Shown here piece after piece: positions 57,211 through 64,000 of a stretch of DNA of 64,000 bases; the stretch's first letter is position 1, and each line of letters starts with the position of its first letter. The notes beneath the pieces were generated by a model, which saw nothing but the letters and a program-made list of their open reading frames with translations, was not told the origin of the DNA and did not search any database. Made by a program: the position numbers and the translations under genes. The DNA is taken from NCBI RefSeq assembly GCF_010668395.1, contig NZ_WUEY01000005.1:124001-188000 (forward strand), read 5' to 3'. The stretch is from Martinezella lusitana. Its GTDB lineage: Bacteria; Pseudomonadota; Alphaproteobacteria; Rhizobiales; Rhizobiaceae.

Positions 57211-58671
57211 ATGTTGAAGCCAGTCATCGAAAAGCCGGACAAGAGCGGGTCCGGACGCATCAAAGCCGCACCCTCGGTCCATTGGGCGCTCGCCAGCCTC
57301 TCGCTCTCCATGCTCATGCCTTCGCTCGATACCAGCATCGCCAATGTCGGCCTGCCAACGCTCGCCCAGGCATTCGGCGCCTCCTTCCAGCAGATGCAAT
57401 GGGTCGTGCTTGCCTATCTGCTGGCCATTACCGCCCTGATCGTCAGCGTCGGGCGGCTGGGCGACATTTTCGGGCGGCGGCGTCTGCTGTTGATCGGAAT
57501 AGCCCTCTTCACCCTCGCCTCCCTCTTTTGCGGCGTCGCGCCGACGCTCTGGCTTCTGCTCGCAGCGAGAGCCCTGCAAGGTCTCGGTGCCGCCATGATG
57601 ATGGCGCTGACCGTGGCGATGGTCGGCGAAACCGTGCCGAAGGAGCGGACGGGCAGCGCAATGGGCCTGCTCGGCACCATGTCCGCCATCGGAACCACGC
57701 TCGGCCCGTCCCTCGGCGGCATCCTGATTGCTTGGTACGGCTGGGAAACCATCTTCCTGGTCAATGTGCCGCTGGGGATCGTCAATTTCCTGCTGGCCGC
57801 CCGCTTCCTGCCGGCGGATCGAGCCGACAGGAAAGTCGCGCAGGGACGCCCGGATGCGATCGGCACCTTGCTGCTGGCAATGACGCTGGCCACCTATGCG
57901 CTGGCCATGACGACAGGGCATGGCAGCTTCGGCGCGGTAAATATTGGCCTGCTTCTGGCCGCGGCCTTCGGCGCCGCCCTTTTTGCGGTCGCCGAGACGA
58001 AAGTGAAATCGCCGCTGCTGCGCCTCTCCATGTTCCGCGATCCCTCGCTAAGCGCGAGCCTTGCCATGAGCACGCTCGTTTCCACCGTCATCATGGCGAC
58101 GCTCGTGGTCGGCCCCTTTTATCTCTCCCGCGCCCTCGGCTTCGATGCGGCCCATGTCGGCGCCATCATGTCGGCCGGCCCCTTGGTGTCGGCGCTGACA
58201 GGCGTGCCGGCCGGCCGCATCGTCGACCGCTTCGGCGCTCATCGTATGGCCGCGACAGGTCTTATCGGCATGATTGCAGGCCTGCTGCTGATGGCGGCGC
58301 TGCAAGGCAGCTTCGCCGCCGCCGGCTATATCGGCCCGCTGGTCATCGTCACCGCCAGCTACGCGACGTTTCAGGCGGCCAACAACACCACGATCATGTC
58401 CAACGTCACGCCTGAGCGGCGCGGCGTCATTTCCGGCATGCTGAGCCTGTCCCGGAATCTCGGGCTGATAACGGGCGCATCCGTCATGGGCGCCGTCTTC
58501 ACGCTGGGGTCGGGAACGACGGATATCACAACGGCACGACCGGAAGCGATTGCGACTGGCATGCAGATCGCCTTCACGGTCGGCGCCCTGCTGATTGCCG
58601 TGACATTGGCGATAGCACTCGCCGGTTTTGCGGGCGCGAAGCGAGCGTCTCTTTCAAAAGGATCGCTCTGA
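57211..58671 (+). CDS. MFS transporter, DHA2 (14-helix) drug-export type
   Basis: 486 residues from ATG 57211, preceded by GGAG at a 5-bp spacing; an ATG at 57202 is possible. The hallmark SLDTSIANVGLPTLAQAFGASFQQMQWVVLAYLL and loop GRLGDIFGRRR identify DHA2-type proteins, with the motif C region GTTLGPSLGGILIAWYGWETIFLVNVPLG. It probably pumps out a hydrophobic drug or metabolite, and its divergent LysR is the probable regulator. A bidirectional terminator follows. Confidence 0.92.
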   Translation: MLKPVIEKPDKSGSGRIKAAPSVHWALASLSLSMLMPSLDTSIANVGLPTLAQAFGASFQQMQWVVLAYLLAITALIVSVGRLGDIFGRRRLLLIGIALFTLASLFCGVAPTLWLLLAARALQGLGAAMMMALTVAMVGETVPKERTGSAMGLLGTMSAIGTTLGPSLGGILIAWYGWETIFLVNVPLGIVNFLLAARFLPADRADRKVAQGRPDAIGTLLLAMTLATYALAMTTGHGSFGAVNIGLLLAAAFGAALFAVAETKVKSPLLRLSMFRDPSLSASLAMSTLVSTVIMATLVVGPFYLSRALGFDAAHVGAIMSAGPLVSALTGVPAGRIVDRFGAHRMAATGLIGMIAGLLLMAALQGSFAAAGYIGPLVIVTASYATFQAANNTTIMSNVTPERRGVISGMLSLSRNLGLITGASVMGAVFTLGSGTTDITTARPEAIATGMQIAFTVGALLIAVTLAIALAGFAGAKRASLSKGSL

Positions 58672-58684
58672 TCCGCTCCAGCGT

Positions 58685-58714
58685 AAAGGCCGGAAGCAGA
58701 TGCTTCCGGCCTTT
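58685..58714. terminator. Bidirectional terminator between the MFS and AKR genes
   Basis: AAAGGCCGGAAGCA / TGCTTCCGGCCTTT is a perfect 14-bp stem with a GA loop. The T run is short on both sides, but it lies between two convergent stops. Confidence 0.75.
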
Positions 58715-58734
58715 CCAAAACTCAATTTCCAAAA

Positions 58735-59565
58735 TCAGAAGCTTGCCGTCACCGGATCCGGGCCGATGCGGCCGCTGGCCGAATCGAGCTTGCCGATCTC
58801 GGCCAGGTCGTCGCCGTCGAGCTTGAAATCGAAAACCTTGAAGTTGTCTTCGATGCGGCTCGGCGTGATCGACTTCGGGATGACGATCAGGCCGTTGTCG
58901 ATGTGCCAGCGGATGATGACCTGCGCCGGCGTGCGGCCATGCTTGGCGGCAACCTTGCCGATGACGGCATTGTCCAGCAGCTTGCCCTGACCGAGCGGGC
59001 TCCAGGATTCGGTCTTGATGCCGAGCTTGTCGTGCACCTCGCGCAGCGCCTTCTGCTGGAAAGTCGGATGCAGCTCGATCTGGTTCAGAACCGGCGTCAC
59101 GCCGGTTTCGCCGATGATGCGGTCCAGATGCTCCTTGGCGAAGTTGGAAACGCCGATCGAGCGGGCGCGGCCTTCTTCCTTCAGACGCACGAAAGCCTTC
59201 CACGTATCGAGATAGCAGTTGCGATGCGGCGACGGCCAGTGGATGAGATAGAGATCGATGTAATCCGTGCCGAGGCGCTTCAGGCTTTCGTCGAAAGCCT
59301 TCAGCGTGGAATCGAAGCCCTGGTCTTCGTTCCAGAGCTTGGTGGTCAGGAAGATATCCTTGCGGGCGACGCCGGACTGGCGCATGCCTTCGCCGACGCC
59401 GTCTTCATTGGCATAAATGGCTGCGGTATCGACATGGCGGTAGCCGGCCTTCAAGGCCGTGCTGACCGCCAAAGGCGCGACGTTTTCCGGCGTCTGCCAG
59501 ACGCCCAGGCCGACCTGCGGAATGGAATTGCCGTCATTGAAGGTGATTGTCGGTTGCGTGGTCAC
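58735..59565 (-). CDS. Aldo/keto reductase with GTG start
   Basis: 276 residues from GTG 59565, with GGAG 9 bp upstream. The catalytic tetrad is present: Asp46 and Tyr51 in DTAAIYANE, Lys76 in TTKLWNE, His109 in LIHWPSPH. GVSNFAKEHL and IPKSITPSRIEDN are cofactor-binding motifs. It reduces carbonyl compounds with NADPH; the family includes 2,5-diketo-gluconate reductases. The substrate here is not known. Confidence 0.93.
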   Translation of the reverse strand: MTTQPTITFNDGNSIPQVGLGVWQTPENVAPLAVSTALKAGYRHVDTAAIYANEDGVGEGMRQSGVARKDIFLTTKLWNEDQGFDSTLKAFDESLKRLGTDYIDLYLIHWPSPHRNCYLDTWKAFVRLKEEGRARSIGVSNFAKEHLDRIIGETGVTPVLNQIELHPTFQQKALREVHDKLGIKTESWSPLGQGKLLDNAVIGKVAAKHGRTPAQVIIRWHIDNGLIVIPKSITPSRIEDNFKVFDFKLDGDDLAEIGKLDSASGRIGPDPVTASF

Positions 59566-59958
59566 GATAAGTCTCCAAGGGATGAGATGTGGAGGGAGTG
59601 AAGGCGTGATTCAAATCTGGAAGGAATAGGTCCCGGACTGGCCCGCGCGGGCGCGCCGGTCGAAAACCTATATAGTGGAGAATGCTGCGATTTTAACCCC
59701 GTAGGATCGGTTCAGACCAGCTGAACGGCCGTTCCCTTGCCCGGGAATGGAAGCAGGCCCGGCATATCGCGAAAGTTGATCGCACCCGGCCCCGCCCTTG
59801 TCTTTTCCATTTTCCTCACATGTTTTTGCTTTGCGCGTGATTTCATTTGAAATCATAGCAGTTTCAACCAAACGACCAAGCCTGGGCCGCGTCGCGACTT
59901 GCTAAAAATGCAATTTGGCGTAGGACTTAGGAAGGATTAGAACGAGGATCCGAAGGGC
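59566..59958. other. Regulatory intergenic region upstream of the response-regulator gene
   Basis: 393 bp between divergent genes. An 8-2-8 palindrome TGATTTCA-TT-TGAAATCA lies at 59838-59855. The region from 59805 to 59920 is relatively AT-rich and may contain the promoter of the response regulator, whose ribosome site is near 59950. No coding feature was found. Confidence 0.55.
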
Positions 59959-60642
59959 ATGACTGCACGCACCATTCTCCTGGTGGACGATGACAACGAC
60001 CTGCGCGAGATGTTGGTCGAGCAATTGTCGCTTTACGAGGAATTCAATGTCCTGCAGGAGGCGACTGCCGGAAAGGGCGTGCAGACCGCGCGCACCGTGC
60101 CTGTCGATCTCCTCATCATGGATGTCGGACTGCCTGACATGGACGGCCGCGAAGCCGTGAAGCTGCTGCGCAAGAACGGTTTCAAGGCGCCGATCATCAT
60201 GCTGACGGGCCATGACACGGATTCCGATACCATTCTCGGTCTCGAAGCCGGGGCGAACGATTATGTGACGAAGCCCTTCCGCTTCGCCGTGTTGCTCGCC
60301 CGTATCCGCGCCCAGTTGCGCCAGCACGAGCAGAGCGAGGATGCGACCTTCACTGTGGGACGCTATCTGTTCAAGCCGAGCCAGAAGCTGCTGACCACCG
60401 ACGACGGCCAGAAGATCCGTCTTACGGAAAAGGAAGCCGCCATCATCCGCTATCTCTATCGCGCCGACCAGAAGGTCGTAACCCGCGATATCCTTCTGGA
60501 AGAGGTCTGGGGCTACAATTCCGGCGTGACCACCCACACGCTCGAAACCCACGTCTACCGCCTCCGCCAGAAGATCGAGCGCGATCCCTCCAACGCCGAG
60601 ATTCTGGTGACGGAAAACGGCGGCTACAAGATCATTCCGTAG
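59959..60642 (+). CDS. OmpR-family response regulator, CenR/OtpR-like
   Basis: 227 residues. The receiver domain has the acidic pocket VDDDND (9-14), phosphoacceptor Asp55, Thr83 and Lys105. The winged helix-turn-helix in the C-terminal part has RLTEKEAAIIRYLYRADQKVVTRDILLEEVWGYNSGVTTHTLETHVYRLRQKIERDP. It resembles alphaproteobacterial CenR/OtpR regulators of the cell envelope. No histidine kinase is adjacent. A cNMP-binding protein follows after 7 bp, as in the Brucella otpR locus, from memory. Confidence 0.9.
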   Translation: MTARTILLVDDDNDLREMLVEQLSLYEEFNVLQEATAGKGVQTARTVPVDLLIMDVGLPDMDGREAVKLLRKNGFKAPIIMLTGHDTDSDTILGLEAGANDYVTKPFRFAVLLARIRAQLRQHEQSEDATFTVGRYLFKPSQKLLTTDDGQKIRLTEKEAAIIRYLYRADQKVVTRDILLEEVWGYNSGVTTHTLETHVYRLRQKIERDPSNAEILVTENGGYKIIP

Positions 60643-60649
60643 GCAATAG

Positions 60650-61105
60650 ATGGCGCTGAACGACGATATCCGACTGCTGTCGCAATTGCCGCTGTTTCAC
60701 GGCATGGGCGATGAGCCGTTGCGGCTGATCGCCTTCGGCGCCGACCGCCGCCATGTGAACGAGGGCCAGACGCTTTTCAGGGAGAAATCGCCCGCCGAAT
60801 GCGCCTATGTCGTCACGCGCGGCAGTTTCGAACTCAGCACGATCGATGCCGCCGGGCAAAAACAGCTGGAAGCGGTCGTGCAAGCCGGCACGATGCTCTC
60901 GGAACTGGCGATGGTGACGCTGGTGGAGCGGAAATATACGGCCGTGGCAGTCGAAGAGTCCGACGTGATCCGTATCACGCGCGCCCTGTTTCACCGGCTG
61001 ATCGAGGAATATCCCGATGCCGGCCTGCTGATCCAGAACCGCATCCGAGAAAACTTTGCCACCCTTGCGAGGCAGGCAGCCGCATTGCTCGGCCGCTTTT
61101 CCTAG
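60650..61105 (+). CDS. Cyclic nucleotide-binding domain protein without HTH
   Basis: 151 residues. The cyclic nucleotide-binding beta-barrel is present with the phosphate-binding cassette LSELAMVTLVERKYTAVA; Glu85 and Arg94 are at the canonical spacing but the usual FG before the Glu is LS. A helix RIRENFATLARQAAALLGRF ends the protein and there is no DNA-binding domain. It is coupled to the OmpR-type regulator 7 bp upstream, so it may sense a nucleotide for that pathway; this is inference. Confidence 0.85.
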   Translation: MALNDDIRLLSQLPLFHGMGDEPLRLIAFGADRRHVNEGQTLFREKSPAECAYVVTRGSFELSTIDAAGQKQLEAVVQAGTMLSELAMVTLVERKYTAVAVEESDVIRITRALFHRLIEEYPDAGLLIQNRIRENFATLARQAAALLGRFS

Positions 61106-61206
61106 AGCGGTTCCGCGTTTCGTGAAATCGCGGAACCACTCCATCTCTTTGTTTTGATTCTATTCCGGACAGAAAACCGCGGCGGACTTTTCCCGGAATT
61201 GCTCCA
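61103..61206. repeat. Dispersed repeat, family A copy 3, with an extra hairpin
   Basis: GAGCGGTTCCGCG / CGCGGAACC hairpin, then ATTCCGGACAGAAAACCGC, GGCGGACTTTTCCCGGAATTG. It is the long form of family A: the short core plus a flanking GCGGTTCCGCG stem, also seen in altered form in copy 4. It separates the cNMP-binding gene from xthA. Confidence 0.7.
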
Positions 61207-61221
61207 GGCCGCCATTCCCTC

Positions 61222-62025
61222 TTAGAGATTGAAATGCGCCACGACCGGCACATGGTCGGACGGGCGATCCCAGCCGCGCGCCGCCTTCAGAATCTCGATC
61301 CGCTGCAGGAGCGGGCCGAGGTCGGAGGACGACCAGATATGATCGAGGCGGCGGCCTCGGTCGGCGGCTTCCCAATCCTTGGCGCGATAGCTCCACCATG
61401 TATAGAGCTTCTCGTTTGCCGGCACCTGCTGGCGCATCAGGTCGAGCCAGGCGCCGCGCTTCATGACCTCGAGCAACCCGTCGGTCTCGACAGGCGTATG
61501 GCTGACGATCTTCAGCAGCTGCTTGTGCGACCAGACGTCATGCTCCAGCGGGGCGATGTTGAGATCGCCGACGAGGATCGCCGAGGTGTTCTGCTCGGCA
61601 TTCGCGTGCAGATGCTTCATCTCCTCAATGAAATCGAGCTTGTGGCCGAACTTCGGATTGATGGCGCGATCCGGCTCGTCGCCGCCGGCCGGAACATAGA
61701 AATTATGCAGGCGGACACGCCGGCCGCCACGCTCGAAGATGGCCGAGATATGCCTGCTGTCGCCGACATTGCAATAATCCTGCCGGTGATCCTCGGTCAG
61801 CGGAATGCGCGAGGCGATGGCCACGCCATGATAGCCCTTCTGGCCGTGAATGATGATGTGCTCGTAGCCGAGCGCCCGGAGTGGCGCATAGGGGAACAGC
61901 TCGTTCGGAACCTTGGTTTCCTGCAGGCAGAGGATATCCGGCCGGGCCTGCATGACGAACTGCTCGACGATGGGCATGCGCAGCCGCACCGAGTTGATGT
62001 TCCAGGTCGCAATCGAAAATCCCAT
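61222..62025 (-). CDS. xthA: Exodeoxyribonuclease III
   Basis: 267 residues from ATG 62025; a TTG at 62031 is possible. The EEP fold motifs are present: IATWNINSVR (5-14), LQETKV with Glu36, VGDLNIAP with the catalytic Asp, and a C-terminal SDHVPV with His. The enzyme is an AP endonuclease/exonuclease of base-excision repair. It lies between two family A repeats. Confidence 0.95.
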   Translation of the reverse strand: MGFSIATWNINSVRLRMPIVEQFVMQARPDILCLQETKVPNELFPYAPLRALGYEHIIIHGQKGYHGVAIASRIPLTEDHRQDYCNVGDSRHISAIFERGGRRVRLHNFYVPAGGDEPDRAINPKFGHKLDFIEEMKHLHANAEQNTSAILVGDLNIAPLEHDVWSHKQLLKIVSHTPVETDGLLEVMKRGAWLDLMRQQVPANEKLYTWWSYRAKDWEAADRGRRLDHIWSSSDLGPLLQRIEILKAARGWDRPSDHVPVVAHFNL

Positions 62026-62042
62026 GCTCAAGCCTTTCCCTC

Positions 62043-62150
62043 AGAGCAATTCCAGGAAAAGTGCGCAGCGGTTTCCCATCCGGAATTGCGTCAAAACAGA
62101 CAGCCGGAGCGGTTGAGCGATTCTCGCGAAACGCTGCACCACTCCGGTCA
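62043..62150. repeat. Dispersed repeat, family A copy 4
   Basis: GCAATTCCAGGAAAAGTGCG, CAGCGGTTTCCCATCCGGAA, then GCGGTTGAGCGATT...CGCTGCACCACTCC. The same layout as copy 3 in the other orientation. It lies directly upstream of xthA. Confidence 0.7.
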
Positions 62151-62229
62151 TACTCAAGGCTTTAGACCGGCTGAGACGGAAAGAAAAGCGCCATTCGGCG
62201 CTTGCCCAAGGCCAAAGTACCGGCGGCGA

Positions 62230-62880
62230 TCAGCGGGTATAGTCGATGCGGAAAACACTGTCGTCGAAGGCGACATTGGTCTTCACATTGTTGATGATGA
62301 CATCCGTCGTCTTGCCCTGGGGGTCGATGACGGTCCATTGGCGCAGATCGTAGGTCTTCGAATCGAAGATCATCGTGATGGTGGAATCGCCGAAGACGGT
62401 ACGGTTGCCGAGCGTGATCTTGGTGAGATCCGGCTGCGAATCGACATTGCGGACCATGTCGGCGGAGAGGTCGATCTTGTTGGCAAGCAGCAGGCTCAGC
62501 GGCGTCTTCGACAGCTGATACATGTTTCTCGTCTGCGTCTGGTCGTTGATGACCTGCACGTTGTTGCCGTCGCAGATCACGCGCATGCGCGACGGCGGAT
62601 CGTAGTTGAAGCGCATCTTGCCCGGCCGCTGAATGAAGAAAGCGCCGCTCATCTGATCGCCGCGCGGCCCGATCTGCAGGAAGCCGCCCTTCATCGTCTT
62701 GATGGACGAGAAATGGTCGGCAATCGCCTGGGCGATGTTGGGATTGAGGGCAGCTGCCTGCGCCTGCGCAAAGGCCGAAACCGGCAGAGCGCCTGCCGCA
62801 CCGGCCGCGACCACGGCGCCGAGGAAATGCCGGCGGGTCAGGGACAATCGGCTGGACGGCTGCGCATCAAACTTGGTCAT
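62230..62880 (-). CDS. LolA-like outer-membrane lipoprotein carrier with a Tat-type signal
   Basis: 216 residues from ATG 62880, preceded by AAGGAG. The N-terminus SRLSLTRRHFLGAVVAAGAAGALPVSAFAQA has twin arginines followed by a hydrophobic h-region and an AxA-like cleavage, which is a Tat signal. The mature part fits LolA: GFLQIGPRGDQMSGAFFIQRPGKMRFNYDPPSRMRVICDG. It carries lipoproteins or related hydrophobic cargo across the periplasm. LolA normally uses Sec, so the Tat signal is notable. It lies 136 bp after ftsK. Confidence 0.9.
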   Translation of the reverse strand: MTKFDAQPSSRLSLTRRHFLGAVVAAGAAGALPVSAFAQAQAAALNPNIAQAIADHFSSIKTMKGGFLQIGPRGDQMSGAFFIQRPGKMRFNYDPPSRMRVICDGNNVQVINDQTQTRNMYQLSKTPLSLLLANKIDLSADMVRNVDSQPDLTKITLGNRTVFGDSTITMIFDSKTYDLRQWTVIDPQGKTTDVIINNVKTNVAFDDSVFRIDYTR

Positions 62881-63016
62881 CGAATTCTCCTTCATGCTTT
62901 GTCCATCGCGCGCAAAGTCGGCGTCTTCATGGCGCAACGGCCCGTGGCCGGTTGTGGGCGGCGATCAAATTTCGCTGAACATAGGCTGGATATACGCCAC
63001 GGAAAGACCGCTGGCC

Positions 63017-64000
63017 TCAGCGATCCAGAATGTCCGCCTCGGTGGGAACGAGAATTTCACGCTTGCCGGCATGGTTGGCCGGGCCGATGACGCCTTCCTG
63101 CTCCATGCGCTCGATCAGCGACGCGGCGCGGTTGTAGCCGATGCCTAGACGACGCTGGATGTAGGAGGTCGAGGCCTTGCCGTCGCGCAGAACGATCGCA
63201 ACCGCCTGGTCGTAGGGGTCTTCCGAATCGGAAAGATTGGAGGTGCCCGCCGGACCATGGCCGTCGTCGTCATCCTCGTCGTCATCGGCGGTGATCGCGT
63301 CGAGATATTGCGGCGAGCCCTGCGTCTTCAGATAGGCGACGATATCCTCCACCTCGCCGTCGGCGACGAACGGGCCGTGGACGCGCTGGATGCGCCCGCC
63401 GCCGGCCATATAGAGCATGTCGCCCATGCCGAGCAGCTGTTCGGCGCCCTGCTCGCCGAGAATGGTGCGGCTGTCGATCTTCGACGTCACCTGGAAGGAG
63501 ATGCGCGTCGGGAAGTTCGCCTTGATCGTGCCGGTAATGACGTCGACCGACGGGCGCTGCGTCGCCATGATGACATGGATACCGGCTGCACGCGCCATCT
63601 GCGCCAGGCGCTGCACCGCGCCTTCGATATCCTTGCCGGCGACCATCATCAGGTCGGCCATTTCGTCGATGATGACGACGATATAGGGCATCGGCTTCAG
63701 GTCGAACTCTTCCGTCTCGTAGATCGCCTCGCCGGTCTGGCGGTCGAAGCCGGTCTGCACGGTACGGCTGATTGCCTCGCCCTTGGCGACGGCCTGCTCG
63801 ACGCGGCTGTTGAAGCCATCGATGTTGCGCACGCCGATCTTGGACATCTTCTTGTAGCGCTCTTCCATCTCGCGGACGGTCCATTTGAGCGCGACGACGG
63901 CCTTCTTCGGATCGGTGACGACGGGCGACAGCAGATGCGGAATGCCGTCATAGACCGACAGTTCCAGCATCTTCGGGTCGATCATGATCAGACGGCACTG
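63017..64000 (-). CDS. ftsK: DNA translocase FtsK, C-terminal part (cut by window edge)
   Basis: 327 codons are visible; the frame continues beyond base 64000, so the Walker A motif lies outside. Visible segments are [28 protein letters not shown], Walker [18 protein letters not shown], the arginine-rich [12 protein letters not shown] and, at the C-terminus, the gamma winged helix ([40 protein letters not shown]). An acidic DDDEDDDD linker separates motor and gamma domain. It pumps DNA at the septum and binds KOPS. Confidence 0.97.
   Translation of the reverse strand, partial: QCRLIMIDPKMLELSVYDGIPHLLSPVVTDPKKAVVALKWTVREMEERYKKMSKIGVRNIDGFNSRVEQAVAKGEAISRTVQTGFDRQTGEAIYETEEFDLKPMPYIVVIIDEMADLMMVAGKDIEGAVQRLAQMARAAGIHVIMATQRPSVDVITGTIKANFPTRISFQVTSKIDSRTILGEQGAEQLLGMGDMLYMAGGGRIQRVHGPFVADGEVEDIVAYLKTQGSPQYLDAITADDDEDDDDGHGPAGTSNLSDSEDPYDQAVAIVLRDGKASTSYIQRRLGIGYNRAASLIERMEQEGVIGPANHAGKREILVPTEADILDR

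Noticed and set aside
61234..63090. Plus-strand frame of 618 codons across xthA and lolA
   Set aside because: It spans two conserved minus-strand genes and the repeat between them, so it cannot be a real gene.

Overview
The window is a stretch of alphaproteobacterial chromosome, almost certainly from Rhizobium (R. etli / R. leguminosarum type) or a close relative. The evidence is the gene content and order (a mitofilin-like gene with hemY; dapF-mtaB-ftsY-yciB; ffh-chorismate mutase-rpsP-rimM-trmD...rplS; ccmABCDG diverging from acnA; an OmpR-type regulator paired with a cyclic-nucleotide-binding protein), the high G+C coding style, and several families of short palindromic intergenic repeats of the kind known from rhizobia. 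Both edges cut genes: a mitofilin-like gene on the left and ftsK on the right. I see no tRNA, rRNA, CRISPR array, insertion sequence, prophage or symbiosis island.

Layout. 0-4.2 kb: mitofilin-like protein, hemY, TerB-like protein, glutamine amidotransferase. 4.3-10.5 kb: MFS transporter, yggT/DUF167 pair, ppa, a GNAT acetyltransferase, typA and a GST that diverges from a marR gene over two palindromic operators. 11-20.6 kb: a ComJ-like protein, M3 oligopeptidase, two LysE-type exporters, a second MarR, argG, an SDR with a TTG start, rlmN and an IalB-like secreted protein. 20.9-28.9 kb: DUF1232, phhB, LMW-PTP, thpR, a TesA-like esterase divergent from its ABC transporter, a Bax-inhibitor-1 membrane protein with a structured leader, a GNAT and DUF2794. 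29-36.4 kb: DUF1223, acnA and ccmABCDG. 36.5-41.5 kb, minus strand: a tightly coupled dapF-mtaB-ftsY-yciB-DUF2585 operon with ATGA/GTGA overlaps. 41.9-50.8 kb: SRPBCC protein, metallo-hydrolase, an unknown protein, a candidate small RNA, ffh, chorismate mutase, rpsP, rimM, trmD, two extra genes and rplS. 51-58.7 kb: amino-acid ABC binding protein and permease, leuC, a DMT exporter with a divergent MarR and operators, a LysR and an MFS drug-type exporter. 58.7-64 kb: aldo/keto reductase, response regulator with a cNMP-binding partner, xthA, a Tat-exported LolA-like protein and ftsK.

Most of the window is conserved housekeeping: translation and tRNA modification, SRP targeting, cytochrome c maturation, cell envelope, amino-acid biosynthesis. 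The unusual material is in repeats and RNA. Three classes of paired inverted palindromes occur, one of them inside the ftsY coding sequence and one forming the C-terminus of a transporter. A 27-bp tandem array next to DUF1223 encodes four tetraloop hairpins, and one stem position in it covaries. Structured RNA candidates precede ffh and the BI-1 gene. Two MarR regulators have clear operator pairs.

All assignments come from reading the sequence and recalled family features. No database search was run. Start codons were chosen from ribosome binding sites, overlaps and family length.
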